Shown here: positions 24,289-33,865 of the stretch, piece by piece
How positions within the stretch are numbered: position 1 is the stretch's first letter
How the letters are laid out: the number at the start of each line of letters is the position of its first letter
Made by a program: the position numbers and the translations under genes
Assembly (NCBI GenBank): GCA_900319865.1
Contig: ONQD01000004.1
Coordinates: forward strand, 21,184 to 85,183
Reading direction: 5' to 3'
DNA from: an uncultured Bacteroidales bacterium
GTDB taxonomy: Bacteria; Bacteroidota; Bacteroidia; Bacteroidales; P3
DNA: 64,000 nucleotides
The notes under the pieces: generated by a model
The model's input: only the letters and a program-made list of their open reading frames with translations
What the model was told of the DNA's origin: nothing
The model's database searches: none

Positions 24289-25389
24289 ATGTCGTTCAGA
24301 AACACAATATCCTGGATTCTTTTCCCGCTCACGATGTGGTATGCCATCGGTGTGTGGTTTCGTAATTTCCTCTTCTCGGTTGGAATAAAAAAACAGTCCA
24401 CCCCACAGGTCACCACCGTTGGAGTGGGCAACCTGTGTGCCGGCGGTGCGGGGAAGACCCCTTTTGTGGAATACCTGTTGCGTCTGTTCTCCGAACAATA
24501 TTCCACCGCTCTTCTGAGCCGTGGGTATGCCCGCAAGACCAAAGGTTACATGCTTGACGACGGAAACCACGACCCCTCGCTACTGGGCGACGAACCCGCC
24601 ATGATAGCCCGCAAATACCCAAAAGTCACCGTAGCAGTGTGCGAAAAAAGGGTTGAGGGAACCGAGAAACTCCTGGCATCCGGCAACCCTCCACAACTAA
24701 TTGTGCTCGACGATGTGTTCCAGCACCGCTACATCAAACCCACCGTCAACATTCTCCTTACCGAATACCACCGACCATTCTACAAAGACTTCATCCTCCC
24801 CTTCGGTAATCTGCGCGAAGGACGAGCCGCCCGGTTCCGTGCCAATATCGTCATCGTAACGAAATCGCCCGAACAGCTCAAACCCCTCGAAAAACACACT
24901 ATCATCACACACCTCAAACTGAGACCCTATCAGAAAGTGTTTTTCAGCTATATCCACTATTGCGACCCGCTGCCCCTCCTAGGATTCTCCCCGTTGCCGC
25001 TCAACACCCTCGACTCGGTCCTTATTGTCACAGGCATTGCCCATCCCGAGACCATGCACCAGTATGTTCGCGGCATCTGCCCCACAGTCACTACCATCAA
25101 ATACAGCGACCACCACAAATACACGCTCTCCGATATCAAGCGTATACGCAAGACCTTCGACCACCTGAGTGGCGACCGCAAAATCATCCTCACCACCGAA
25201 AAGGATGCAGCCCGCCTGCGTGAGCTTGCCGCCAAAAATGCATTGATTGGACTCCCGGTATACTATATGCCAATCGAGGTGCGTATCCACCAGAACGAAG
25301 AAGACAATTTTGACCAAACCATTCAGACCATCGTCAAAGAGAATATTCTTTTCCTCAATAGAGTACAAAAAGCCAAGTTTAACTTTTAA
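24289..25389 (+). CDS. lpxK: tetraacyldisaccharide 4'-kinase
   Basis: A 366-residue enzyme of lipid A synthesis that phosphorylates the 4' position of the disaccharide precursor at the inner membrane. It has an N-terminal hydrophobic anchor (ISWILFPLTMWYAIGVWF), a P-loop GNLCAGGAGKTPF (about 48-60), the LLSRGYARKTKGYML motif and LIVLDDVFQHRYIKP (Walker B and DDxFQH), all characteristic of LpxK. First gene of a three-gene operon; cutC follows after 10 bases. The neighbours have no obvious link to lipid A. Confidence 0.95.
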   Translation: MSFRNTISWILFPLTMWYAIGVWFRNFLFSVGIKKQSTPQVTTVGVGNLCAGGAGKTPFVEYLLRLFSEQYSTALLSRGYARKTKGYMLDDGNHDPSLLGDEPAMIARKYPKVTVAVCEKRVEGTEKLLASGNPPQLIVLDDVFQHRYIKPTVNILLTEYHRPFYKDFILPFGNLREGRAARFRANIVIVTKSPEQLKPLEKHTIITHLKLRPYQKVFFSYIHYCDPLPLLGFSPLPLNTLDSVLIVTGIAHPETMHQYVRGICPTVTTIKYSDHHKYTLSDIKRIRKTFDHLSGDRKIILTTEKDAARLRELAAKNALIGLPVYYMPIEVRIHQNEEDNFDQTIQTIVKENILFLNRVQKAKFNF

Positions 25390-25399
25390 CTCCTCTACC

Positions 25400-26080
25400 A
25401 TGAATATTGAAATCTGTGCCAATTCCATACAATCCGCCTCCAATGCTTGCCTGCCTGGTGTTACACGCATTGAGCTGTGCAGCCATCTGGACGTGGGCGG
25501 ACTCACCCCATCGTATCATGATATAGACTACTGTGTGCATCAACTTCACCTACGCACCCATGTGCTCATTCGTCCCAGGGAGGGCAATTTTGTATACAGC
25601 ACCGACGAGATAGAATTGATGCTCAAACAAGTGGAACAATGCCGCAGTCTTGGCGCACATGCCATCGTAGTAGGATTCCTGACCGATAAAGGTGCCGTTG
25701 ACACTGCTCTCACCCGCAGATTTGTCGAACTTGCCCACCCCATGGAGGTCACCTTCCACCGAGCCTTCGACGAACTGAAACAAAACCCTCTCGAAGCCCT
25801 CGAAGACATCATAGGTTGCGGCTGCGACAGGATACTTACATCCGGGCTCCAACCCACGGCCGAACTGGGTATGGAAACCATCCACGAACTGGTGGAACAT
25901 GCTGCTGGCCGCATCTCGATTATGCCCGGAGGCGGCATCACTCCGACCAACGTGGCACGAATCGTCGAGGCCACCGGTGTAAACGAAGTGCACGGTTCGT
26001 GTAAAACCACTCTCACTGACGGCACAGTACAAACCGACCCCAAAATTGTCAATCAACTTATAAATGCATTATCCCGATGA
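25400..26080 (+). CDS. cutC: CutC family protein
   Basis: A 226-residue TIM-barrel protein of standard length. The ATG at 25400 (MNIEICANSIQSASNA) is chosen over a much longer open frame that overlaps lpxK. Family features are RIELCSHLDVGGLTPSY, HVLIRPREGNFVYS, GAHAIVVGFL, EVTFHRAFDE and IMPGGGITPTNV. CutC is named for copper homeostasis in E. coli, but its biochemical role is still uncertain. Its stop overlaps the next start as ATGA, so translation is coupled to the lipoprotein gene. Confidence 0.92.
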   Translation: MNIEICANSIQSASNACLPGVTRIELCSHLDVGGLTPSYHDIDYCVHQLHLRTHVLIRPREGNFVYSTDEIELMLKQVEQCRSLGAHAIVVGFLTDKGAVDTALTRRFVELAHPMEVTFHRAFDELKQNPLEALEDIIGCGCDRILTSGLQPTAELGMETIHELVEHAAGRISIMPGGGITPTNVARIVEATGVNEVHGSCKTTLTDGTVQTDPKIVNQLINALSR

Positions 26081-28866
26081 AAACAAAGCCCATCTCATTT
26101 CGCATCCGTGCTACCCTCATTCCCATTCTTTCACTGCTCCTGCTCTTCCCCTCCTGCAACCGCAACCCCCATTTCATTACAAACAAAGAATACCGCCAAC
26201 AGGTTGAATCCGACTTTGCAACACGCAGTGCCGACCTCAACTTCGGGGCTCTCTCCCTGTGCCTCGACACCCTCAACCGTGCCGAGCGCGAGGCCATGCA
26301 GTTCCTCTATGCCTACATGCCTTATAGCGACCTTGCCGACTATACTCCCGACTTCTACCTCGACCAGGTGCGCTATGCCTTTGCCGCACGTGAGCAGATG
26401 CCTTGGGGAAAAACCGTTCCCGAAGATATATTCCGACATTTCGTGTTGGTATATCGTGTGAACAACGAAAACCTCGACACAGCCCGCATGGCATTCTACC
26501 ACGCACTGAAAGACCGTGTGCAGGGCATGACGATGGAGGAGGCTGCCTTGGAAGTGAACCACTGGTGCCACGAGCATGTGGCCTACCGTGCAGCCGACAG
26601 CCGCACCTCCGCACCCCTCGCCACCATGCGCACCTCCCTGGGCCGTTGCGGAGAGGAGAGCACCTTTGCCGTCACCGCCCTCCGCTCGGTGGGGATCCCT
26701 GCCCGGCAGTGCTACACCCCCCGCTGGGCACACTGCGACGACAACCACGCATGGGTTGAGGTGTGGATTGCAAACCCCGACGGCAAGAGCGGCGAATGGA
26801 AGTTCCTCGGTGCCTGCGAGCCCGACCCCGAACTCAACATGGGATGGTTTGCTGTGCCCAGCACCCGCTGCCTCATGGTGCACAGCAAGGCTTTTGGCCG
26901 CTACCACGGCGATGAGGAGGTAGTCAAGCAGACCGCCCTCTACAGCGAGCTGAACCTCCTTAGCCACTATGCCCCCACACGCCGTGTCACCGCTACCGTC
27001 TGCGGTCCCGACGGCAAGCCCCTGCCCAGTGCCCACGTAAAATTCAAAATGTACAACTACGCAGAATACTACACATTGGCCGACTATGAGACCGACAAAC
27101 AAGGCCAGGCGAGCCTCACCACAGGTCTCGGCGACATATTGGTGTGGGCCACCGACGGCACGCGCTACACCTTCAGCAAATTAGATGTAAGAAAAGACAG
27201 CACTATAACATTAACCCTGTCCGACAAGTCGGACTTGTCGGACCAGTCTGACCAGTCTGACCAGTCCGACATAGTACTCTTAGATATAGTTCCTCCCGCG
27301 CCCGGCACAGCCAAGGTGACTCCTTCCGACGAGGCCGTTGCACGCAACGCCCGCCGTCTCGCCTACGAGGACTCCCTACGAAATGCCTATACAGCCACCT
27401 TCCCCACCAAGGACAACTTCAAGAGCTACCTACCCAAAGACTGGCTCTGGAATCAGGATTTGTTCTCTGATGCTCAAGTGTGGGAAATCGTCCACAAGTC
27501 CGAAGGCAATTACGCCGAGATATACAAATACTTTGAGCACTGGCCAGCCCAATACCGTTCAGGCGAGCATATCTACGACTACCTCAAGTCCTATTCCGAC
27601 AAAGACCTGCGCGACATCACCGCCGATGTGCTCCAAGCCCAAGAAACAGGCTTCGACTGGGTGAACCGCATCCAAGGCACCTGCACCAACGCCCTCTATA
27701 CCTACGACGTGTATAAGAAGGGCATCCTCCCTGCCCGCATCAGCAACGAGCTTGTGCGCGACTGGCGGCAGCCGTTGTTAAAAGAAATGACAGATTTTGC
27801 AAACTGGGTTGATTTGTCCGATAATGGGAGGACGTATCTAAAGCAGAGAATGCAGCCAGAGGCGTATAAGCAAGATTATGAGGCATTGAGAAATTGGACG
27901 ATTGAGAATATTGCCGTGGACGACACAGGCAACTACTACAATTGCCCCATCTCGCCCATGGGTGTGCTCCGACTGCGCCATGCCGATGCCCACAGTCGCG
28001 ACATCTTCTTTGTGGCAGCCTGCCGGGCATTCGACATCCCCGCCTACCTCGACAACGCCACCAACACCATCTACGTCTGGGATGGCACCGATTGGCAAAA
28101 AACCAGCCTAGCTAGTAATGCTAGTACTACTAGCATTACTAGAACTACTAGTTCTTCTAGCCTCACCCTCACCTATCATGGCAAAGAGCCCGCCACCCCC
28201 ATCTACTACCCCCACTTCACCCTCCAGAAACTCGAGAACGGTGATTTCCGCACCTTCGACTTCGAGGACGACCCCCGCATGGCCTCCTTCCCCGCCACCA
28301 TCGAGCTGGAGCCCGGCACCTACTGCCTCAGCACCGGCAACCGCTACCCCGAAGGCGACGTGCTCAACCGCATGGAGTTCTTCTCAGTTGGTGAGGGGCA
28401 GCATGTCACCAAGGAAATCATATTGCGTCCCTTGGTAGACCGCAATAAGCAGAACCTCCCCTGCCTCTCCCCCACCCTCTCGGTGATGGAAGGGGTCACC
28501 CTTGCCGACTATGCCGGCACCACCGGGTGCATTCTGGCCTTCCTGGGACCTCATCGCGAACCCGCCAAACATCTGATAAAAGAGATGCTACAGAACCAAA
28601 AAGCTTTCCAACAATGGGATGGAATGTGCTACATCACCACCACCGACCCCGGCAATGCCGATCTTCTGCAATTGCGTAACACCGATATTGCTAACCTTGC
28701 ACCCAACCACCGCGACCCCATTGAGAAAACTGTGGCCAAGGCACTAAACCTCACAGAATACGAATATCCCCTGGTAGCCGTTGTTGACAACGAAGGGCAT
28801 ATACTTTTCCACAATGCCGGCTACAGCATCGGACTTGCCGAACAGTTGCTCAAACACTGTCGATAG
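26077..28866 (+). CDS. transglutaminase-like lipoprotein with a degenerate second copy and thioredoxin-like end
   Basis: A 929-residue protein. It has a lipoprotein signal with Cys27 in LLLFPSCN. The transglutaminase core shows Cys191 (GRCGEES), His224 (DDNHAWVEVW) and Asp250 (CEPDPELN), a plausible Cys-His-Asp triad. A CarboxypepD_reg-like beta domain spans about 310-380 (ATVCGPDGKPLPSAHVKFKM). A SDQ/SDK tract sits at about 381-398. A second fold resembling the first (LRLRHADAHSRDIFFVAACR, about 630-670) lacks the cysteine. A CTAG-encoded Ser/Thr tract is at about 677-697. The end (AFLGPHREPAKHLIKEM; LVAVVDNEGHILFHNAGY) looks like a thioredoxin fold without CxxC. Surface peptide processing is a guess. 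Confidence 0.8.
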   Translation: MKTKPISFRIRATLIPILSLLLLFPSCNRNPHFITNKEYRQQVESDFATRSADLNFGALSLCLDTLNRAEREAMQFLYAYMPYSDLADYTPDFYLDQVRYAFAAREQMPWGKTVPEDIFRHFVLVYRVNNENLDTARMAFYHALKDRVQGMTMEEAALEVNHWCHEHVAYRAADSRTSAPLATMRTSLGRCGEESTFAVTALRSVGIPARQCYTPRWAHCDDNHAWVEVWIANPDGKSGEWKFLGACEPDPELNMGWFAVPSTRCLMVHSKAFGRYHGDEEVVKQTALYSELNLLSHYAPTRRVTATVCGPDGKPLPSAHVKFKMYNYAEYYTLADYETDKQGQASLTTGLGDILVWATDGTRYTFSKLDVRKDSTITLTLSDKSDLSDQSDQSDQSDIVLLDIVPPAPGTAKVTPSDEAVARNARRLAYEDSLRNAYTATFPTKDNFKSYLPKDWLWNQDLFSDAQVWEIVHKSEGNYAEIYKYFEHWPAQYRSGEHIYDYLKSYSDKDLRDITADVLQAQETGFDWVNRIQGTCTNALYTYDVYKKGILPARISNELVRDWRQPLLKEMTDFANWVDLSDNGRTYLKQRMQPEAYKQDYEALRNWTIENIAVDDTGNYYNCPISPMGVLRLRHADAHSRDIFFVAACRAFDIPAYLDNATNTIYVWDGTDWQKTSLASNASTTSITRTTSSSSLTLTYHGKEPATPIYYPHFTLQKLENGDFRTFDFEDDPRMASFPATIELEPGTYCLSTGNRYPEGDVLNRMEFFSVGEGQHVTKEIILRPLVDRNKQNLPCLSPTLSVMEGVTLADYAGTTGCILAFLGPHREPAKHLIKEMLQNQKAFQQWDGMCYITTTDPGNADLLQLRNTDIANLAPNHRDPIEKTVAKALNLTEYEYPLVAVVDNEGHILFHNAGYSIGLAEQLLKHCR
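27219..27270. repeat. GTCGGAC-type 9-nt minisatellite inside the lipoprotein gene
   Basis: Units GTCCGACAA, GTCGGACTT, GTCGGACCA, GTCTGACCA (twice) and GTCCGAC, encoding SDKSDLSDQSDQSDQSD in frame. The first two units form a small palindrome. Same family as 7,896-7,922 and 9,906-9,959. Confidence 0.95.
28108..28160. repeat. CTAG tract with exact 9-bp period
   Basis: CTAG occurs at 28108, 28112, 28121, 28130, 28139, 28148 and 28157; the last six are spaced by exactly 9. The five bases between are variable but form nested palindromes (CTAGTAATGCTAGTA facing TACTAGCATTACTAG). It encodes a Ser/Thr/Ala-rich linker in frame. Confidence 0.95.
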
Positions 28867-28867
28867 G

Positions 28868-31267
28868 CTATTTCTCGTGGAGCACTTCGATAACACCGAA
28901 GTGTTGTGTCCAGATATTCACGCCATGGGCTTTGAAGTAGAAGAAGTAGGTGCCCGAGGGGGCATGTTGTCCGGCAGGGTCCCACCAGTCACTCTCTGAT
29001 GCGATATTGTGCTTGTGGTAAATGCAGCGCCCCGTGCGGTCGTAGATAAGCAGTTCGTTATACTTAAAGCAGTTATGCTCTAATAGCCCACCGATAACAA
29101 AACGGTCGTTCATGCCGTCGCCGTTGGGTGTTACCACATTGGGGTATGTAAGAGAGGTATCGCAATGATCTCCGTCCCAGAAGATGAAGAGGTTGTAGTG
29201 GACGAGACTATCGCAGCCCTCTGCACTGATGGTGCGGAATATATAGTCCGCCACCGTATCGTTGAACACTGTGTCAAGAACAAACCAAGGCAACTGGTTC
29301 TCCAGAATGGTGTCGTATAATATTGTGTCGCGATTGGGTATGACATGGAGTATGAACGTGACTATGCTGTCCTCTCCATGGCTTCCTGGGTACAGGAACT
29401 GCCCTTCCTCTCCATCATCACTGAACCAAGCGGTATCATATTGCACAGGCAAATCCCCCTCACATGCGTAGTAGTGTACCGTATCGTAGATATCATGATA
29501 TACAAAGAGATGGTAATAAATAATGCTATCACACCGTGACGTAGTGTCCGGCCGCCTGATGGTTGTATCGGTTTCGGCATAGAAGAATAGGTCGAAACGG
29601 CTCCACGGCAGCTGCCTTTGGACAATAGTATCATACCATTCGGCACTGTTGGCTGCGTAAACCATTATATCGATAGAGTCCACAACAATAGGATCATCCC
29701 CCTGATTGCGATACCCATATAGCCAATAACGACCGCTCATGGAAGTGTCTGCTACAATAGCCGAATCTGGCACCTCTCGGGTCATTCCGTCGGGGCCTCT
29801 CATCATTACGTGAGTGATATTATGGGTAGTATAGGAAAATCTTATACTGTCGCCTTCACAATACTCGAAATCCATATTAAAGCTTACAGATGCTGGTGGA
29901 GCATAGTCAGTCAGGATGGTGTAGGAGAGTCCTGAAACCGAGTCATACTCTATCACCCCCAGCACAAAAAGGCTGCTGTCGCAACGTATGTTCATCACTC
30001 CACCTATCGGGAGATAGTCTGTTACCTTTTTACAGCACCACGAATGGGACGGGTCACCCACCAAAGGTTGGAAGTCGGCAGCAGTAAGCACCGTGGAATC
30101 CCCGTTGAAGAGAATATGATTGACCCCCTCACTGCCTACCACCATCTGTATCTTCACTTCTAAGCTGTCTGTACACAAGTAAGATATTTGGTGCGAGCCC
30201 GAAAAATCTATATCCGGCAACACTGAGAAACCCACTCCTGTGGACGAATCATCCCATCGCTGCAATACACCCACAGGATACCCAAACTCGAAAAGCCGTG
30301 CTGTATCGTATGCCGGTAAATCAAAAGTGGGATAGAGAAGAGAACTCCCGTAATTAGTCCATTCCGACCCACCCGTCAAAGTCCCCTTTACAACACCGCC
30401 TATTGAATACTGGTATGTCCCACTGTCAACACAGTCTATGACCCGATAATTGTCAATACCGCTTGGCCAGTCTTGGAATAAGACATATTTTTTGCCCCAG
30501 AAATCTATAGGCAGAAGCTGTTCTCCAACACGGTACATATGTTGCATCCTCCATGCCTCAGGATCATGGGTGGCGTTAACGGCTATGGGTTTGGTGGAAT
30601 GGATGACAGTCTTTATCAAATCGGTTAGGCAATTATATGACTGTGCTGCGTAGCACTGCCCCCTGTTCAGAATCACTTTAACAGTATCGGCGCTTGTAAT
30701 GCCCCCATCCAATACGATGGAGTTATTCCCCGGCCATGATGGTGGTATTATCCAAACCTCTGTGCTGTCTTCTGTGGCTACAATTTCTATGTTTTCATGT
30801 CCTCCTCTTCCATTTCCCCAACATATAATCCAATGCGGTATTAACACTTGGAAGTCTGTCCCCAAGGCGTTGCGGCCTTTCAGGGTGTATGTCTCACGGT
30901 TGACCGAGGTGTTCTGGTAATAGCACGAAATGGGTGCAGTGGAATGGATGTATAAACCTCTATCCAGAACGGTATTGATTGGTGTGGTCTCGACCATACT
31001 CACCATATCCGAAAGGTCGTAGACGGCCACCCCATTTGCCGGAAGCACTACAGTCGAAGTAGGAAAAAAACTGTTGGCGGGCTGCTCCACTGTAACGGTG
31101 GCTGGCTGATCGTAGGAGTGAAAGACAAACCGTATCGGGATTTCATCAAAATAATCTGACTGATGGAAATCAGGTGCTGCAAACCAGAATGCAGTATCGG
31201 TCTGCGCATGACACACTGTCGCCATTAGTATAATGAATATCAGAATATTATACCTAATTTTCCCCAT
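28868..31267 (-). CDS. T9SS type B (gliding-motility C-terminal) surface protein with IgGFc-binding-like domain
   Basis: A 799-residue exported protein. ATGs at 31324, 31282 and 31267 are possible; the last is preferred because the -7 box at 31291-31299 puts transcription start at about 31284, which rules out the first and leaves no leader for the second. The signal peptide is MGKIRYNILIFIILMATVCHAQ. The region at about 120-420 has the look of an IgGFc-binding N-terminal domain (LIPHWIICWGNGRGGHENIE, IVATEDSTEVWIIP). The C-terminus (VVTPNGDGMNDRFVIGG to IWTQHFGVIEVLHEK) is the CHU_C / type B sorting domain. It is a surface or secreted cargo of T9SS. It converges with the lipoprotein gene, with one base between the stops. 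Confidence 0.88.
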   Translation of the reverse strand: MGKIRYNILIFIILMATVCHAQTDTAFWFAAPDFHQSDYFDEIPIRFVFHSYDQPATVTVEQPANSFFPTSTVVLPANGVAVYDLSDMVSMVETTPINTVLDRGLYIHSTAPISCYYQNTSVNRETYTLKGRNALGTDFQVLIPHWIICWGNGRGGHENIEIVATEDSTEVWIIPPSWPGNNSIVLDGGITSADTVKVILNRGQCYAAQSYNCLTDLIKTVIHSTKPIAVNATHDPEAWRMQHMYRVGEQLLPIDFWGKKYVLFQDWPSGIDNYRVIDCVDSGTYQYSIGGVVKGTLTGGSEWTNYGSSLLYPTFDLPAYDTARLFEFGYPVGVLQRWDDSSTGVGFSVLPDIDFSGSHQISYLCTDSLEVKIQMVVGSEGVNHILFNGDSTVLTAADFQPLVGDPSHSWCCKKVTDYLPIGGVMNIRCDSSLFVLGVIEYDSVSGLSYTILTDYAPPASVSFNMDFEYCEGDSIRFSYTTHNITHVMMRGPDGMTREVPDSAIVADTSMSGRYWLYGYRNQGDDPIVVDSIDIMVYAANSAEWYDTIVQRQLPWSRFDLFFYAETDTTIRRPDTTSRCDSIIYYHLFVYHDIYDTVHYYACEGDLPVQYDTAWFSDDGEEGQFLYPGSHGEDSIVTFILHVIPNRDTILYDTILENQLPWFVLDTVFNDTVADYIFRTISAEGCDSLVHYNLFIFWDGDHCDTSLTYPNVVTPNGDGMNDRFVIGGLLEHNCFKYNELLIYDRTGRCIYHKHNIASESDWWDPAGQHAPSGTYFFYFKAHGVNIWTQHFGVIEVLHEK

Positions 31268-31290
31268 TGACTTTTGTCTCATATTAAAAA

Positions 31291-31299
31291 GCAAAAGTA
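31291..31299 (-). promoter_or_regulatory. -7 element TACTTTTGC of the type B surface protein gene
   Basis: Minus strand TACTTTTGC, with a TTTG about 22 bases upstream. It decides the translation start at 31267. Confidence 0.6.
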
Positions 31300-31407
31300 C
31301 AAAAAAAATTCCATTCTCTCTCAAAAAAACAAAGGTCGTCCTGCTTTTCTCTAAAGTAAAACAACCGTTGCTATAGCAGCGATGGTTTAATAACGGAATC
31401 GCATACG

Positions 31408-32373
31408 CTACTTTTTGATGTAGGAGAGGAAGTCCAGATCAATGCTTAAAGCCAGGAATGGCTTCATAAGCCACGACTTGGCAGTTACGTCGTCGATGGT
31501 CTGAGTGGCTCCAATCACATCGCCTTCCTTATAGCCGGACACAAGCACATTATATTCCGCAATGTTCACTCCCACCGTAAAGTAGAAGAAATCCACAAAG
31601 CGGAACGAGGGTCCCACATAGAAGTTCTTGAAAAGGTTGCTACCGCCAAAGCCCACATAGATCCCCAAATCATAGGCAAAGTCTTGGTCGAACTTTCGCA
31701 CTTCGGGTGTCTTGATTTTGGTATCTCCAATAGTACGCGACTTGTGGTCTTTGTTAAAATACTGGGTGAAATCCCAAAGCATGACCGAGGCACCGGTGAC
31801 AAAGTCGAATTCTATGTTGCCCGCATTGCGGTTGCGGAGCACCTTGTCATACTTTCCGGCCTCGGCTGCGGGTTGCAGGCGCACCTCCCAGTTGGGGGTA
31901 CGGTAAAACCGCATGGCTATGCCCTGTATGGCACGCACTTTCTTCTTGCGGTTGGTGGCCTCGCTCACCCGGGCCTCTGCGTCCTTGGCGCGTTGCAGCA
32001 GGTATTTGTTTGCTTCCTCCTTGCGCACATTCTCCAACTCGGCGGTACGTACCAGTCTGTTGAGCGAGTCGACCAAATGACGGTAATGGTCCCGGTCGGC
32101 CTCTATCTTGTTCTGGTCCACACCCGACTTGGTGAAAATTTCCTTATAGAATTTCTCCTTTTCGGCCATCAGGGCTTCCCGTTCCTGCATATTTCTGAGC
32201 ATGGAGCTGTCAATGACCTTCATCACCACAGTGTCGGTGTGGAGAAGCACCACAGTGTCGTGCACCAACAGCCTGATGGTGTCCTGCCGCGGATAGGGCA
32301 CAGTGTCCTGTCCCCGCAACTGCAAGGCCGCAAGCAGGCTAAATGCCAAGAGGATGATATATCTGTATTTCAT
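31408..32373 (-). CDS. exported coiled-coil protein with C-terminal barrel-like domain
   Basis: A 321-residue protein with a signal peptide (MKYRYIILLAFSLLAALQLRGQ). It has a threonine/valine-rich strand repeat (DTIRLLVHDTVVLLHTDTVV, about 31-50), a charged coiled coil (about 60-150; MQEREALMAEKEKFYKEI, ANKYLLQRAKDAEARVSEA) and an aromatic, alternating C-terminal half (AGNIEFDFVTGASVMLWDFT, GIYVGFGGSNLFKNFYVGP, FFYFTVGVNIAEYNVLV) that could be a small outer-membrane barrel. Family not recognised. It starts 47 bases after hisS and is probably co-transcribed with it. Confidence 0.7.
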   Translation of the reverse strand: MKYRYIILLAFSLLAALQLRGQDTVPYPRQDTIRLLVHDTVVLLHTDTVVMKVIDSSMLRNMQEREALMAEKEKFYKEIFTKSGVDQNKIEADRDHYRHLVDSLNRLVRTAELENVRKEEANKYLLQRAKDAEARVSEATNRKKKVRAIQGIAMRFYRTPNWEVRLQPAAEAGKYDKVLRNRNAGNIEFDFVTGASVMLWDFTQYFNKDHKSRTIGDTKIKTPEVRKFDQDFAYDLGIYVGFGGSNLFKNFYVGPSFRFVDFFYFTVGVNIAEYNVLVSGYKEGDVIGATQTIDDVTAKSWLMKPFLALSIDLDFLSYIKK

Positions 32374-32420
32374 ACCACAATAGGATTACGATACGCTGAA
32401 GCTCTCGGATTGGCAGGGCA

Positions 32421-33767
32421 TCAATGTTTCAGACGGTCGGCCAACTCGTCGAGGGTAAAAGTATTCTGTGTGCCTGTAGCCATATCTTTCACCGTGAGGT
32501 TCTGCGCGGCTATCTCGTTCTCACCCACAAATACCACGTATGGCACACGGCTGCGGTTGGCAAAATCCATCTGTTTCTTCATCTTGGCATTGTCGGGATA
32601 GACCAACGTGCTGATGCCGAGAGAGCGCAAACGGGCGGCACATTTGATGCAGTACGGCATACTCTCTGCACCGAAATTGATGAAGAGCACCTGGGCCGAC
32701 TGTCCCAAGTCGGGAGGGAATTTGTCCAGTTCTGTAAGTACATCGTAAATGCGGTCGGCACCAAACGAGATACCCACACCCGACACATCGGGCATACCGA
32801 AAATACCAGTCAGATTGTCGTAGCGGCCACCGCCACAAATACTTCCAATACTGACGTTATGAGCCTTGACTTCGAATATAGCCCCGGTATAGTAGTTCAG
32901 TCCACGGGCCAGAGTAAGGTCGAGCTCCACATGGCAGGCAGGCTGCACAAGGTCGATATAGCCGAACAGCTCTTTCAACTCCTCCACGCCTTTGGTGCCC
33001 ACAGCATTGCCGTTGAAAAGCACTTCCAGCTGCTGCAACTTGTCGTTAGCCGAACCAGACAGCTCGAAAACGGGGTTGAGGGCCGTGATTTGCTCCTGGT
33101 TGAGGCCACGCTCGGACAACTCGGCACGCACGTTGTCAATGCCTATTTTGTCCAGCTTGTCAATAGCCACAGTGATGTCCACCAACTTGTCGGGTGCACC
33201 GATAAGGTCGGCTATACCGGCCAGCACTTTCCGGTTGTTGATTTTCACCGTCACCTCTATCCCGAGCTTCTGGAACACCGCATCTATCATCTGAACCAGT
33301 TCCAACTCGTTAAGGAGCGAAGTGCTTCCTATCATGTCGGCATCACACTGGTAGAACTCACGGTAGCGTCCTTTCTGAGGACGGTCGGCACGCCACACGG
33401 GCTGAAGCTGATAGCGGCGGAAAGGAAAAGTAATCTGATCACGGTGCTGGACTACAAAACGGGCAAACGGCACCGTAAGGTCGTAACGTAGGCCTCGGTC
33501 GCAGATGCGGGGCGCCACCTTGTGGTAGTCCTGCGTAAAATCCACATCCTCCATAAAGTTGCCCGAATTGAGCACTTTGAACAGGAGTTTATCGCCCTCT
33601 TCGCCATATTTCCCCATGAGGGTGGAGAGGTTCTCGAGCGAAGGGGTTTCAATAGGCTCGAAGGCGAAGGCTTTGAACACTTCGCGTATGGTATCGAATA
33701 TATAGTTGCGACGCGCCATTTCGGCTGGCAGAAAGTCGCGCGTGCCTTTAGGAATGCTGCACTTCAT
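32421..33767 (-). CDS. hisS: histidyl-tRNA synthetase
   Basis: A 448-residue class II synthetase. Motif 1 region KGTRDFLPAEMARRNYIF; motif 2 RYQLQPVWRADRPQKGRYREF; histidine-specific LARGLNYYTGAIFE and GGGRYDNLTGIFG; motif 3 GVGISFGADRIYDVL; and an anticodon-binding domain from about 360. It charges tRNA-His with histidine in the cytoplasm. The length is normal and all motifs are intact. Confidence 0.97.
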   Translation of the reverse strand: MKCSIPKGTRDFLPAEMARRNYIFDTIREVFKAFAFEPIETPSLENLSTLMGKYGEEGDKLLFKVLNSGNFMEDVDFTQDYHKVAPRICDRGLRYDLTVPFARFVVQHRDQITFPFRRYQLQPVWRADRPQKGRYREFYQCDADMIGSTSLLNELELVQMIDAVFQKLGIEVTVKINNRKVLAGIADLIGAPDKLVDITVAIDKLDKIGIDNVRAELSERGLNQEQITALNPVFELSGSANDKLQQLEVLFNGNAVGTKGVEELKELFGYIDLVQPACHVELDLTLARGLNYYTGAIFEVKAHNVSIGSICGGGRYDNLTGIFGMPDVSGVGISFGADRIYDVLTELDKFPPDLGQSAQVLFINFGAESMPYCIKCAARLRSLGISTLVYPDNAKMKKQMDFANRSRVPYVVFVGENEIAAQNLTVKDMATGTQNTFTLDELADRLKH

Positions 33768-33865
33768 AATCTTTCAGTTTAAACTTTGAGATTATATATA
33801 ACACCAAACAGGCCTTTTTATTGTATTGCCAGCGTAAAAAATATACAATAAACGGCAACTCTCCC

